Shown here: piece by piece, positions 51,241 to 60,392 of the stretch
Layout: every line of letters begins with the position of its first letter
Numbering within the stretch: the stretch's first letter is position 1
Origin: PALSA-894 sp034669145
GTDB lineage: Bacteria > Pseudomonadota > Alphaproteobacteria > Rhizobiales > Xanthobacteraceae
DNA: 64,000 bases
Reading direction: 5' to 3'
Assembly (NCBI GenBank): GCA_034669145.1
Contig: JAXDNY010000058.1
Location: 1-64,000, forward strand
Position numbers and translations under genes: made by a program
Notes under the pieces: model-generated
The model's input: the letters and a program-made list of their open reading frames with translations, nothing else
Databases searched by the model: none
What the model was told of the DNA's origin: nothing

Positions 51241-52290
51241 ATGTCCAGGACGCTGTCTCGACGAGCCGCGACCATGATGATGGCGTCGGCCGCCTGCACG
51301 CTCGCCGCGCCCCGCCTGATCGCTCAAACGCGGCAGAAAATCCCGTTCGCCATGGGTGCCGGCGCCTTTTACTTCACCTTGCATTATGTGTCGGAAGCCG
51401 GCGGCCTGTACGCACAGGAGGGGTACGAGCTCGACTCGGTCAACGTATCGTCCGGCCCGCGCCAGGTCGCGTCGATCATGGGTGGCAGCGCCGACGTCGC
51501 CCCACTCGGCTTGCAGCTTGTCACGCAGGCCGCCCAGCGCGGTGGCAACATCATCGCGGTGTGCGCCGGATACAACATCCTTCCGATGTCGATCCTGCTG
51601 TCGAACGATGCGATTGCGAAAAACGGCATCAAGGACGGCATGTCGACCGACGAGAAGGTCCAGCGGATGAAGGGCCTGCGCATCGGCATCACGACGCCGG
51701 GCTCGGGCACCGACGACATGGTCCGCGCAATACTACGCGCGCGCGGCATGAATCCCGATAAGGACATCACGATCCAGCCGCTGGTCACGGCGGAAACCAT
51801 GTTGGCCTCGCTGGAGCGCGGATCGAGCGACGGGTTCTGCTTCACCTCGCCGATCCCCGAGTATGCGATCAGCAAAGGCTGGGGCAAGATCATCCTGGAG
51901 CCGCTCAACGGCGACATCCCGGAAGCCGCGAACGTCCCCTACATCATCATGGCGACCAGCCCGGACGTGATCAAAAACAAGCGGCCGCAACTGCTCGCCA
52001 TGGTACGGTGCTGGACCAAGGCGATGGACATCGTGCGCGATAATCCGCGCGATGCGAGCGCGCTGGTGCGGCGCTATTTCCCCGACATGGATGACGGTGT
52101 CTACAACGCGGCGTTCGACAAATACCGCAAGGGCGTGCCGACGAGCCCCATGGTTGTTCCCGACCAGCTCGAGAAGCTCCTCAAATTCATGCACATCAGC
52201 AAGGGCACGCCGGTCAGCGCCAAGCTCTCCGACGTGTTCGACCCCAGCATCGCCGAAGAGGTCATCAAGGCCACCGGCCGGCGCTCGTAG
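51241..52290 (+). CDS. ABC importer substrate-binding protein (NMT1/SsuA-like)
   Basis: The protein has 349 residues. The N-terminus LSRRAATMMMASAACTLAAP is Tat- or Sec-like (RR present, weak Tat motif), with cleavage near residue 28. The mature part starts IPFAMGAGAFYFTLHYVSEA, and an inner block NVSSGPRQVASIMGGSADVA fits the family. GGGGAGCGAA precedes ATG 51241. It is followed after 14 bases by a permease. The ligand is unknown. Confidence 0.9.
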   Translation: MSRTLSRRAATMMMASAACTLAAPRLIAQTRQKIPFAMGAGAFYFTLHYVSEAGGLYAQEGYELDSVNVSSGPRQVASIMGGSADVAPLGLQLVTQAAQRGGNIIAVCAGYNILPMSILLSNDAIAKNGIKDGMSTDEKVQRMKGLRIGITTPGSGTDDMVRAILRARGMNPDKDITIQPLVTAETMLASLERGSSDGFCFTSPIPEYAISKGWGKIILEPLNGDIPEAANVPYIIMATSPDVIKNKRPQLLAMVRCWTKAMDIVRDNPRDASALVRRYFPDMDDGVYNAAFDKYRKGVPTSPMVVPDQLEKLLKFMHISKGTPVSAKLSDVFDPSIAEEVIKATGRRS

Positions 52291-52304
52291 GCGGAAGGTG
52301 GACC

Positions 52305-53096
52305 ATGGCCGAAGGCCAGCGCACTCGCCCGGAGGTGTCGCGCCTTGCGCGCGACAACATCCTGATATGGCAGGTCGCGCTCGTGGTCGGCCTGCTTGCG
52401 GTCTGGGAATTCTTCGGGCGACTCACCGGCGGCGATCAGGTCAGTAGCCCGAGCCGGATCATCGACCGGATCGTGATCTGGCTCGGTGGCGAGCTCTATC
52501 CGCACCTGTTCACGACGCTCGGCGAACTTGCGTGCGGCATGGTTATCGGGTGCAGCCTCGGCATCCTCGCGGGCCTGGTGCTAGGCCGGATGCCGATCGC
52601 GTCCGTCATCCTGCGGCCGATCATCGTAGGACTCTACAGCGTCCCGCTGGTTACGCTCGCGCCGCTGTTCATCATGTTCTTCGGCCTCGGGCTGCTGCCG
52701 AAGATCGTGCTGGTGTCGATCGTCACGTTCTTCCTGCTGTTTTTCAACACCTTCACCGGCGCGCAACAGGTCGATGAAGACTATCTGCGCACGCTGGACC
52801 TGATGGGCGCGAACAAATTCGAACGATTCCGCAAAGTGGTTGCGCCTGCGACCGCGGTTTGGATCGCCGCTGGCATAAAGATCGCGCTTCCCTATGCGCT
52901 GGTTGCAACCATCACCGGCGAATTGCTCGCGACGCGTGCGGGTCTCGGCTTCCTGATCAGCCGTGCTGCAGAACGGTTCGACATGACGTCGCTCTACGCG
53001 GTCCTATTGATCTTGATGGCGCTCGGATTGCTGCTCAGCGAGGCCGCGCTTCGTTTGGAACATCGGTTCCTGCGTTGGCGTCAGGTGGCGGAATAA
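52305..53096 (+). CDS. ABC importer permease 1 (SsuC-type)
   Basis: The protein has 263 residues and about six helices. The ATPase-contact loop is LRTLDLMGANKFERFRKV. GGAAGGTGG lies upstream of ATG 52305. The ATPase starts directly after its stop. A second, clearly different permease follows the ATPase at 53933, so the channel may be a heterodimer. Confidence 0.93.
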   Translation: MAEGQRTRPEVSRLARDNILIWQVALVVGLLAVWEFFGRLTGGDQVSSPSRIIDRIVIWLGGELYPHLFTTLGELACGMVIGCSLGILAGLVLGRMPIASVILRPIIVGLYSVPLVTLAPLFIMFFGLGLLPKIVLVSIVTFFLLFFNTFTGAQQVDEDYLRTLDLMGANKFERFRKVVAPATAVWIAAGIKIALPYALVATITGELLATRAGLGFLISRAAERFDMTSLYAVLLILMALGLLLSEAALRLEHRFLRWRQVAE

Positions 53097-53933
53097 ATGA
53101 ACACCATGGCCGCCGCTCGCGCTGTTGCCGCCGCCGCCGGAACGCCGGTCGCGAAAATCCGCCTGCTGCGGGCCGAGAAGACGTTTCAGGTCCGCGGCCA
53201 GGGTATCGAGGCGGTACACCCGACCGATCTCGATATTCGCCCACATGAATTCATTGCGCTTGTGGGTCCAAGCGGCTGCGGCAAGTCGACAATCCTCAAC
53301 ATGATCGCCGGCCTGATGCGCCCGACCGCGGGCGAGGTGCTTTACGACGACCAGCCGGTCAGCGGGCCGAACCGGCGCGTCGGCTACATGACGCAGAAGG
53401 ACACGCTGCTGCCGTGGCGAACCACCAGGGACAACATTCGCATCGCGCTGGAGCTCAAATCCCACGCCACGCCGCGCGCCGAGGCGGACGAGCGGGTGAG
53501 GCAAATGATCGAACTCGTTGGCCTTACGGGATTTGAGAATCATACCCCGGCCGAACTTTCCGGCGGCATGCGCAAGCGCGCCGCGATGGCGCGCACGCTA
53601 ATCTACGAGCCCGAAACGCTGCTCATGGACGAACCGTTCGGCGCGCTCGATTCCCAGCTCAAGCTGCTGATGCTCGACCAACTCCAGAGCCTCACGCAGC
53701 ATCGCCATATGAGCGTGGTGTTCGTCACCCATGATCTGGGTGAGGCAATCACGCTTTCGGACCGCATCGTGGTGATGAGCGCCCGGCCGGGGCGCATCCG
53801 TGCGATCCATGACGTGAAGCTCGAGCGGCCGCGCGACGTGTTCAAGGTGCGCTTCACGCCGGCCTTTTCCGAGCAGCACGAGCGGCTGTGGGACGAGCTC
53901 AAGGACGACATCATCAAGGGGACCGACGTCTGA
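53097..53933 (+). CDS. ABC importer ATPase (SsuB-type)
   Basis: The protein has 278 residues. Walker A is GPSGCGKST, the Q-loop is in YMTQKDTLLPWR, the signature is LSGGMRKRAAMARTL and Walker B is LLMDEPFGALD. The ATG follows the permease stop with no gap. The stop at 53931-53933 overlaps the next ATG by one base, showing coupling to permease 2. Confidence 0.94.
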   Translation: MNTMAAARAVAAAAGTPVAKIRLLRAEKTFQVRGQGIEAVHPTDLDIRPHEFIALVGPSGCGKSTILNMIAGLMRPTAGEVLYDDQPVSGPNRRVGYMTQKDTLLPWRTTRDNIRIALELKSHATPRAEADERVRQMIELVGLTGFENHTPAELSGGMRKRAAMARTLIYEPETLLMDEPFGALDSQLKLLMLDQLQSLTQHRHMSVVFVTHDLGEAITLSDRIVVMSARPGRIRAIHDVKLERPRDVFKVRFTPAFSEQHERLWDELKDDIIKGTDV

Positions 53934-54778
53934 TGGCGCGCGCGAGCCAGACCGCCGTGATTGGAACCGGCGCAGTACGGCTGCCGGGCGCGACCGGTGG
54001 CGATCTGTCGGCGGCGGAGCGGTTCTTCGCCACATCGGCCGGCCGGATCGGATCGCGGCTCGTGCTGATCGCGCTCATCCTGCTCGCCTGGGAATACGCG
54101 CCGGTCCCGCGCGCCACGCGCTTCTGGATGAGCAGCCCGTCCCTGATCCTCGGCACGCTATGGGACTGGCTGTTCGACGGCACGATCTGGGCGCATCTGG
54201 AATCAACGCTGCTCGTCATGTCGGAAGGCTATGTCATCGGCTGCGCCGTAGGCATCGGCCTCGGATTCCTGCTCGGATTCTTTCCCCGGTTGTCGCGCGT
54301 GCTCGCACCGTTGCTCGCGAGCTTCTATGCGTTGCCGAAGATCGCGCTGGCTCCGCTGTTCGTCATCCTGCTCGGCGTCGACAATAGCTCGAAAATCGCG
54401 CTCGTCGCCGTCACGGTGTTCTTTCTGGTGCTCACCAGCACGATCGATGGCGTGCGCGAGGTCGATCGCAATACGGTCGACGCGCTCGTGCTGATGGGCG
54501 CGACGCGGATAGAGATCATCCGCAAGGTGCTGATCTGGGCGGCACTGCCGTGGATCTTCACCGGCATGCGGATCGCGGTGCGCTACGCGTTCACCACCAC
54601 GCTGCTCGCCGAACTGATCGCAGCCAATCGCGGGCTCGGTTTCCTGATCGAGCTGAATTCCGGCAACTTCAACACCACCGGCGCCTACGCGGCGATTGTG
54701 GTGGTCATCATCTGCAGCGTTCTGCTGACCGAACTGCTGTCCCGACTGGAAAGCCGGATGTCGCACTGGGTGCGCTAG
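53933..54778 (+). CDS. ABC importer permease 2 (SsuC-type)
   Basis: The protein has 281 residues and about six helices after a 42-residue head. The ATPase-contact loop is VDALVLMGATRIEIIRKVL. It shares one base with the ATPase stop (TGATG). Its stop codon shares the CTAG at 54775-54778 with the convergent SDR gene. With permease 1 it would make a heterodimeric channel, or either could serve alone. Confidence 0.92.
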   Translation: MARASQTAVIGTGAVRLPGATGGDLSAAERFFATSAGRIGSRLVLIALILLAWEYAPVPRATRFWMSSPSLILGTLWDWLFDGTIWAHLESTLLVMSEGYVIGCAVGIGLGFLLGFFPRLSRVLAPLLASFYALPKIALAPLFVILLGVDNSSKIALVAVTVFFLVLTSTIDGVREVDRNTVDALVLMGATRIEIIRKVLIWAALPWIFTGMRIAVRYAFTTTLLAELIAANRGLGFLIELNSGNFNTTGAYAAIVVVIICSVLLTELLSRLESRMSHWVR

Positions 54779-55599
54779 AAATTCACGCCGCGCAGCGCGC
54801 CGCCATCGACCGCGATCGCCTGTCCGGTGGTGGCGGCGGACAAGGGCGAGGCGAGCAACAAGACCAGCGGCGTCACGTCGCTGATTTCCAGATTGCGCCC
54901 GATCGGAATTTGCGCGGCCATCTGCTTCTCGGCCTCCGCCTCGCTAATGCCGGACTGCTGGGCGAGCCACGCCACACGCTGGCGGTGGCGGCCGGTGCGG
55001 ATCAGATGCGGATGGATCGTGTTGACCACGATCCCGTCGGCGGCGACTTCCTCGGAGAGATATTTCGTGAAGTTCGCAAGCGAGGAATTGCCGAGGCCCT
55101 GCGCCAGCCCCGAACCCTCGCTCGGCATGTCACCACGGCGAAAGACCGTGCGCGCCGCTGTCCCGCCGATGTTGACGACGCGTCCACCGCCGGCCTTGCG
55201 CATGTGGGACAAGGCGGCACGCGCGCAGCGGACCGCCACCAGCATCTTCCCGTTAATCCGGGCCATGACCTGCGCGTCGGTCGCAACCTCGATGGATTTC
55301 GGCGTCGAGTCGACGCTGGCCGACGCGTTGTTGACCAGCACGTCCAGCCGCCCGAAATGTGCGGCGGTATCGTCGACCACGCGCTGGCACGCCGCGCCAT
55401 CGAGCAGGTCGGCTTGCAGCGCGAGGCATTCCGCGCCGCGCGCGCGCACCGCGGCCGCGGTCTCCTCCAGCGTGGCGGAATCGCGGGCGCAGATCGCGAC
55501 GCGTGCGCCTTCATCGGCGAATGCGATTGCGAACTCTCGTCCTAGACCGCGGCTCGCACCGGTGATCAGGACAACTGCATTGCGAAGTCTCAAGTCCAT
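54775..55599 (-). CDS. Divergent short-chain dehydrogenase/reductase lacking the YxxxK motif
   Basis: The protein has 274 residues. The cofactor site LITGASRGLG (11-20) and NNAS (90-93) are standard, and Asn116 in ARINGK fits the active-site Asn. But the catalytic Ser position reads NIGGTAA and the Tyr-x-x-x-Lys position reads QGLGN (167-171), i.e. Gln and Asn in place of Tyr and Lys. It can bind NAD(P) but probably lacks normal dehydrogenase chemistry, unless other residues replace them. It is the last gene of the polyamine-type importer operon. ATG 55599 has GGTGA upstream. Confidence 0.88.
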   Translation of the reverse strand: MDLRLRNAVVLITGASRGLGREFAIAFADEGARVAICARDSATLEETAAAVRARGAECLALQADLLDGAACQRVVDDTAAHFGRLDVLVNNASASVDSTPKSIEVATDAQVMARINGKMLVAVRCARAALSHMRKAGGGRVVNIGGTAARTVFRRGDMPSEGSGLAQGLGNSSLANFTKYLSEEVAADGIVVNTIHPHLIRTGRHRQRVAWLAQQSGISEAEAEKQMAAQIPIGRNLEISDVTPLVLLLASPLSAATTGQAIAVDGGALRGVNF

Positions 55600-55639
55600 T
55601 CGTTCACCCAATCGAGGAGACCATTGGCGGTGAGAAGAC

Positions 55640-56434
55640 CTATTTCACAAACGTCCTTGCCAACCCGGCTGTGCGATCAACAATCAGGACAACAGCAAGC
55701 GTCAGGGCCACGAGGAGGACCGAAAGGGAGGCCACCATTGGATCTGCCTGTTGCTCGACGCGGTGGAACATTGCGACAGGCAACGTCGTGAGTCTTGGGC
55801 CGGTCAGGAACAGCGAGAGCACGACTTCATCGAACGAAACGAGAAAGCAGAGCGCCGTGGTGCCGATGATTCCCGATCGCATCATCGGTAGCGTCACGCG
55901 CCGGAACACCATCAGGGGCGAGGCGCCGAGCGACGCAGCGGCTTCCTCGAATGTGATCGGCAGAGTGGATAGTGAGGTCGACAGAACCCGGATCGCATAG
56001 GGTAGCGTGATCACGAGATGGGCCGCGACCAACCCCTGAAAGGTGCCGAGAAGCCCGTAACCGGAGAATACAATCAGGATTGCGAGGCCCAGCACGATGG
56101 ATGGCAGCAGCAGCGGCGCAGTAAAGAAAGATGCGAGTGCCGCCGCGCCAGGCGGCTTCAGCCGCACAAGCGCAAAGGCCGCCGGCAAGCCGATCGCGAG
56201 ACTGAGCAGTGTCACCACGGAGGCGAGAACGAGGCTCGTGCTGAACGCCGACGTCATCCGGGCGTCCTTGAAGATCGCCCAGTACCAGCGCGTGCTCCAG
56301 CTTGTCGGCGGAAAGATCATGTAGTTGTCGCCCGAGAACGAGATCGGCAGCACAACAAGCAGAGGCACCAGCAGGAAGACGAACATCGTCAGCGCGAGCA
56401 ATTTCAACGGGAGGGAGATGGGCCGTTCGTCCAT
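55640..56434 (-). CDS. ABC importer permease, PotC-like (polyamine/opine/thiamine type)
   Basis: The protein has 264 residues and six helices. The ATPase-contact loop is EEAAASLGASPLMVFRRVTL, and the region LVVLPISFSGDNYMIFPP is typical of PotC-like permeases of the spermidine/putrescine group. ATG 56434 follows the PotB-like stop by six bases. Confidence 0.92.
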   Translation of the reverse strand: MDERPISLPLKLLALTMFVFLLVPLLVVLPISFSGDNYMIFPPTSWSTRWYWAIFKDARMTSAFSTSLVLASVVTLLSLAIGLPAAFALVRLKPPGAAALASFFTAPLLLPSIVLGLAILIVFSGYGLLGTFQGLVAAHLVITLPYAIRVLSTSLSTLPITFEEAAASLGASPLMVFRRVTLPMMRSGIIGTTALCFLVSFDEVVLSLFLTGPRLTTLPVAMFHRVEQQADPMVASLSVLLVALTLAVVLIVDRTAGLARTFVK

Positions 56435-56440
56435 GATTCC

Positions 56441-57307
56441 TCACGTCGCGACGTTGAGGGCGCGCGTGTAGAGAAGCAGCGCCGTACCGAAGATGAGCAG
56501 GATCAGGATTGAAAGCGCGGAAGCAACCGGCCAGTTCAGCGTGACGATCGCCTGGTCGTAAATCTCCGTCGCAAGAAGAAACACGCGGCCGCCGCCGAGC
56601 AGCTTGGGCGTGATGAACGACGATACCGCCAACACGAAGCACAGCAGCGAGCCGAGCGCGATGCCCGGCAGGGTGAGCGGCAGCGCGATATGCCGGAACA
56701 CCCTCATCGGCGATGCACCGAGGCTGGCAGCTGCTTCCTCGATCTTCGCGTCCAGTTTGCCGAACCCAGCCAGCAGCGCGAGGATCATGTAGGGCATCAG
56801 GATTTCCGTGAGCCCGATGGTCACCCCCGTCTTGTTGAAGATCATCCGCACGCGTCCTACGCCGATCGCGGCCAGTGCGTTGTTGATCAGGCCGTCCTCG
56901 AACAGGATCACGATCCATCCGTAGGTTCGCACGACAGCGGACGTCAGCAATGGTGCGATCACGAGGACCAGCAGGACGCTACGCCAAAGGCCGCTGGAGC
57001 GATGAAGATAGAGCGCGATCGGGTATGAACACAGCAGCGTCAGCACCGTGATCAGAAGGCTCGTACTGATGCTGTTGAGGATCAGCTCGGCATAGAAACT
57101 ATCGGTGAAGACCTTTTGCCATGTCGCAAGGGTGAAGATCTCTTGCATCGCGCCTGTACCCTGCGCCTCGAAAAACGACATGCGCAGCAAATTGAGGGTC
57201 GGCACCACAAAGCCCAGCGCATTGACCAGCGCGATCGGGAGCAGAAACACAACAACAAGCGGGAGGCGGCGCGGCTGATCGTCCCGATCCGCGAGCGTCG
57301 CCGTCAT
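56441..57307 (-). CDS. ABC importer permease, PotB-like
   Basis: The protein has 288 residues and six helices. The contact loop is EEAAASLGASPMRVFRHIAL, nearly the same as in the partner permease, and RTYGWIVILFEDGLIN is PotB-like. ATG 57307 overlaps the ATPase stop by four bases. The frame extends to 57346, but those residues overlap the ATPase and are not needed. Confidence 0.92.
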   Translation of the reverse strand: MTATLADRDDQPRRLPLVVVFLLPIALVNALGFVVPTLNLLRMSFFEAQGTGAMQEIFTLATWQKVFTDSFYAELILNSISTSLLITVLTLLCSYPIALYLHRSSGLWRSVLLVLVIAPLLTSAVVRTYGWIVILFEDGLINNALAAIGVGRVRMIFNKTGVTIGLTEILMPYMILALLAGFGKLDAKIEEAAASLGASPMRVFRHIALPLTLPGIALGSLLCFVLAVSSFITPKLLGGGRVFLLATEIYDQAIVTLNWPVASALSILILLIFGTALLLYTRALNVAT

Positions 57308-58392
57308 GGCGCGGTTCCGAACACGTAGACATCCCGTGGACCCCACGAGAGAGACACCGGCGCGCCGGGTTCGCGGAGGGATTCATTGCCCCGTGTCGAA
57401 AGCTCGACGGAAACGATCTGGCCTGCAACGTCGACGTCGTACTGCAAGATGTCGCCGACGAAGACCGTGCGCACGATCGTTCCCGTGACCTGATGGCGCG
57501 TCTCCTCAGAAACGACCGGCCCGATCGCAATCCGGTGCGGGCGGATCATGATGTCGATCGGTCCGTCCAAGCCTGCGGGCACCGGAAGCCGCTGGCCGGC
57601 AAACTCGGTGCTGCCGTTCCGGGCCCCGGCCCGAATGCGGTTCATGCGGCCGACGAAGCCCGCGACGAAGGCCGTGCGAGGCTGCTCGTAGAGCTCCGTC
57701 GGCGTGCCCACCTGCTCAAGCCGGCCGTGGTTCATCACCACGACCTTATCGCACATGGTGAGAGCCTCGGACTGATCATGCGTGACGAACACCGCCGTGA
57801 TACCAAGCCGCTTCTGGATATCGCGGATCTCGTTGCGCATCTCATCTCGAAGTTTTGCATCGAGGTTCGACAACGGCTCGTCCAGCAGCAGGATCGAGGG
57901 CCGGATGACGAGCGCGCGCGACAGCGCGACGCGCTGCTGCTGGCCGCCGGAGAGTTGAGCGGGCCGCCGCTTCTCCATGCCGGTCAAGTGAACAAGAGCC
58001 ACGACGTCGCGCACCCGGTTTGCAATCTCGTCGCGGGCAACGCCACGCATCTCGAGACCAAACCCGATGTTCCTCTCGACGCTCATGTGCGGGAACAGCG
58101 CATAGCTCTGAAAGACGAGTCCCATGTCCCGCTTGTAGGTCGGCACGCCGGTGAGATCGTCCCCGCCGACGATGATGCGGCCTTCCGATTGCGGCGTCAG
58201 GCCCGCAATCATCCTGAGTGATGTCGTCTTGCCGCATCCCGAGGGCCCGAGGAAAGCGACCAACTCGCCCTTTGGCACATCGAGGTTCATGTGATCGACG
58301 GCGAGGAAGTCACCGTAGCGCTTGGTCAATCCGCGGAGAGACAGGAAAGCGTCACCGGACTTTCCGCCAGCGCCGCTTTCCTCGTTCGACAT
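57304..58392 (-). CDS. ABC importer ATPase, PotA-like with C-terminal TOBE domain
   Basis: The protein has 362 residues. Walker A is GPSGCGKTT, the signature is LSGGQQQRVALSRAL, Walker B is LLLDEPLSNLD and the switch is VFVTHDQSEA. The last 120 residues form a TOBE-type domain (MIRPHRIAIGP, then VSLSWGPRDVYVF). It starts 10 bases after the binding-protein stop. It follows the PotA pattern, which often serves polyamines, opines or phosphonates. Confidence 0.94.
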   Translation of the reverse strand: MSNEESGAGGKSGDAFLSLRGLTKRYGDFLAVDHMNLDVPKGELVAFLGPSGCGKTTSLRMIAGLTPQSEGRIIVGGDDLTGVPTYKRDMGLVFQSYALFPHMSVERNIGFGLEMRGVARDEIANRVRDVVALVHLTGMEKRRPAQLSGGQQQRVALSRALVIRPSILLLDEPLSNLDAKLRDEMRNEIRDIQKRLGITAVFVTHDQSEALTMCDKVVVMNHGRLEQVGTPTELYEQPRTAFVAGFVGRMNRIRAGARNGSTEFAGQRLPVPAGLDGPIDIMIRPHRIAIGPVVSEETRHQVTGTIVRTVFVGDILQYDVDVAGQIVSVELSTRGNESLREPGAPVSLSWGPRDVYVFGTAP

Positions 58393-58402
58393 GTCACCGG
58401 TC

Positions 58403-59452
58403 TCAGCGGCTCAAGGGCAGCACCTTGCGCCGCCACTGATCCATGATCTGGTCGCGGACCTTGGCGAGGGCAATCCAGTCGAGCGTCACAACCTTGTCCA
58501 TGCTCTTCACCGCGGTGCGGTTAATCGCGGCCTCGGCAATCTGCGCCTTGGCGTTGACCGGCGCGTAGAACATCTCCTCGGTGAACGCCTTTTGAGCCAC
58601 GGTCCCGAGCGCATAGTTGACGAATTTAGCGGCGGCTTCGGCATCGGGCCGGTTTGCCACGAGATTGATCGTATTGATCTGGAAGACACTGCCTTCGACC
58701 GGGAGCGTCGCCTTGAGCTTTCCGCCGGAGATATCGGAATTAAGCTGCGCCCTTGCGTTCCAAGCGGCGCCAAGATGAGCCTGCCCCTGGATGATCACCT
58801 GATAGGACTCAGGCTTCGGCTCCCAAGTCAGAACGTTCGGCGCGATTTCGCCGACGGCGGCAATGCCCTTGTCGACGTTCGTGAGGTAGCTGGTGCCGCC
58901 GCGCGCCTTGTCGAGGATGAGTACCAGCGACAGGCCCTGGATATCCGGCATGCCATTGAACGTCACCTTCCCGGCGTACTTCTTGTCGGCGAGTTCGAAC
59001 CAGGACTTGGGCGGCTCCTTGATGGCATCCGAGTTGTAGATCATCACAAGATTGTCGAACGTCACGGCGACACCGGCGATGTCGGATATCCGCGCGGTCG
59101 GATAGAGTTCGGCCGCGGCGGGCACGTTCTTCTCGTCGATCTTTGTGAAGAGGCCCTCGTCGGTCCCGGCCTTCGAAACCGACACGTCCATGATGACGAC
59201 ATCGGCCTGCGGTGCGGCCTTCTGCGCGCGAAGCGACCCAAGCATCTGCGCCGAGTTCGGAAGAGCAAAAAATTCAACCTTGATTTCCGGGTTCGCCTTC
59301 ATGAAGGGCTCGACCACCGCCTTGGTGTAGCGCTCCTGGAAGATGCCCGAATAGGCCATCAGCGTGATGGTCTTCTGCTGTGCGAGAGCTGCCTGAGCCG
59401 ACAGAGCGAGCGCCACGGCGGCTCCGGCGAGAGCTTTCAGATGCATCGTCAT
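58403..59452 (-). CDS. ABC importer substrate-binding protein, PotD-like
   Basis: The protein has 349 residues. The Sec signal peptide spans 1-25 (ALAGAAVALALSAQAALAQ). The mature protein has the PotD/PotF-type beginning ITLMAYSGIFQERYTKAVVE and later TFDNLVMIYNSDAIKEPPKS. ATG 59452 has AGGAGTGGAAG upstream. The ligand could be a polyamine, opine or other small cation. It is second in the operon after the RraA-family gene, 53 bases apart. Confidence 0.92.
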   Translation of the reverse strand: MTMHLKALAGAAVALALSAQAALAQQKTITLMAYSGIFQERYTKAVVEPFMKANPEIKVEFFALPNSAQMLGSLRAQKAAPQADVVIMDVSVSKAGTDEGLFTKIDEKNVPAAAELYPTARISDIAGVAVTFDNLVMIYNSDAIKEPPKSWFELADKKYAGKVTFNGMPDIQGLSLVLILDKARGGTSYLTNVDKGIAAVGEIAPNVLTWEPKPESYQVIIQGQAHLGAAWNARAQLNSDISGGKLKATLPVEGSVFQINTINLVANRPDAEAAAKFVNYALGTVAQKAFTEEMFYAPVNAKAQIAEAAINRTAVKSMDKVVTLDWIALAKVRDQIMDQWRRKVLPLSR

Positions 59453-59505
59453 GGCTTCCACTCCTGATGATGATTCCCAAACCGAGGCGAAACGCCACAA
59501 AACAG

Positions 59506-60174
59506 TCAGTACTTCACGAGCTTGCCTTCGACATGGACGGTCGCGCCCGAAATGTCCGGCAGCTTCTCGCCCTGGCGCAGCCGTTCGAGCGTGATGAGCT
59601 CGCGCTCCTGCATCCCGAGGGCTCGGCGCGCATGAGCCTCGGCATCGCCTGGCTTGAGCACGATCACGCCGCTTTCGTCGCACAGCACCGCGTCACCCGG
59701 TTCAACCGTCTGCCCGCCCACACTGACCGGTACGTTGATTGCACCTTCCGTGCCAAGAATCTTCGTAGTGATCGGTGATGGTCCGCGGCACCACACCGGC
59801 ATCTCGGTCTTCACGATCTCCGAGAAATCGGTCGCAGGTCCGTCGATCACGCCCGCCTTCACGCCGGCCATCTTCATGCAATGCGTGATGACGCCGCCCC
59901 AGCATGCATGCTTGTCGTCGCCGCAGCGGTCGATCATCACGACGTCGCCGGGGCGAACGAGTTTCGTCAGGTAATGCAGCGCGGTCGAGTCTGCATGCGG
60001 AATGCGAATCGTGACGGCCGTGCCCGCAACGCGCTTGCCCGGCAGGACGGACCGGATTTCGCGGTCGACAAATCCGGAATGCAGAAAATGACCGATTGTC
60101 GCCGTCTCGCATTGCTCCAGCAGCGCGATCAGATCGGCCGGAAGATGCTGCGGCATCGGATTGACGGTGAACAT
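59506..60174 (-). CDS. RraA-family protein (aldolase-like), active-site Arg replaced
   Basis: The protein has 222 residues. The family block PGDVVMIDRCGDDKHACWGG and the following GVKAGVIDGPATDFSEI are visible. In 4-hydroxy-4-methyl-2-oxoglutarate/carboxy-muconate aldolases this motif is DGAVRD with a key Arg; here it reads DGPATD, with Thr115 in place of Arg. Metal ligands may persist through Asp116. The enzyme may have another reaction or be regulatory. It is first in the operon, divergent from the gamma-glutamyltransferase gene by 218 bases; AGG is a weak ribosome site before ATG 60174. Confidence 0.85.
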   Translation of the reverse strand: MFTVNPMPQHLPADLIALLEQCETATIGHFLHSGFVDREIRSVLPGKRVAGTAVTIRIPHADSTALHYLTKLVRPGDVVMIDRCGDDKHACWGGVITHCMKMAGVKAGVIDGPATDFSEIVKTEMPVWCRGPSPITTKILGTEGAINVPVSVGGQTVEPGDAVLCDESGVIVLKPGDAEAHARRALGMQERELITLERLRQGEKLPDISGATVHVEGKLVKY

Positions 60175-60392
60175 AAGGGACCTGTGAGGAATGCGTTGAA
60201 GATTGCGGCGGCGGCCGGCGCTTCGACCTTTGAATAGAAGATCAAGCCTCGCTCCGATCGTCAATTGCGCGCCTTTTGGACGAGCATGATCAAAGATTGC
60301 AACCAGGCGCGCCCCAATTGCAGGCGCGTTCGCATCGATCGACAAGCCAATCCGAGTTGCGTCCGTTGTGGCAGTCGTTAAGAGTCGCGAGC

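Noticed and set aside
59453..59683. Upstream extension of the PotD-like binding protein
   Set aside because: The extension is Arg-rich and would hide the signal peptide; ATG 59452 has a strong ribosome site. Most of it (59506-59683) overlaps the RraA-family gene.
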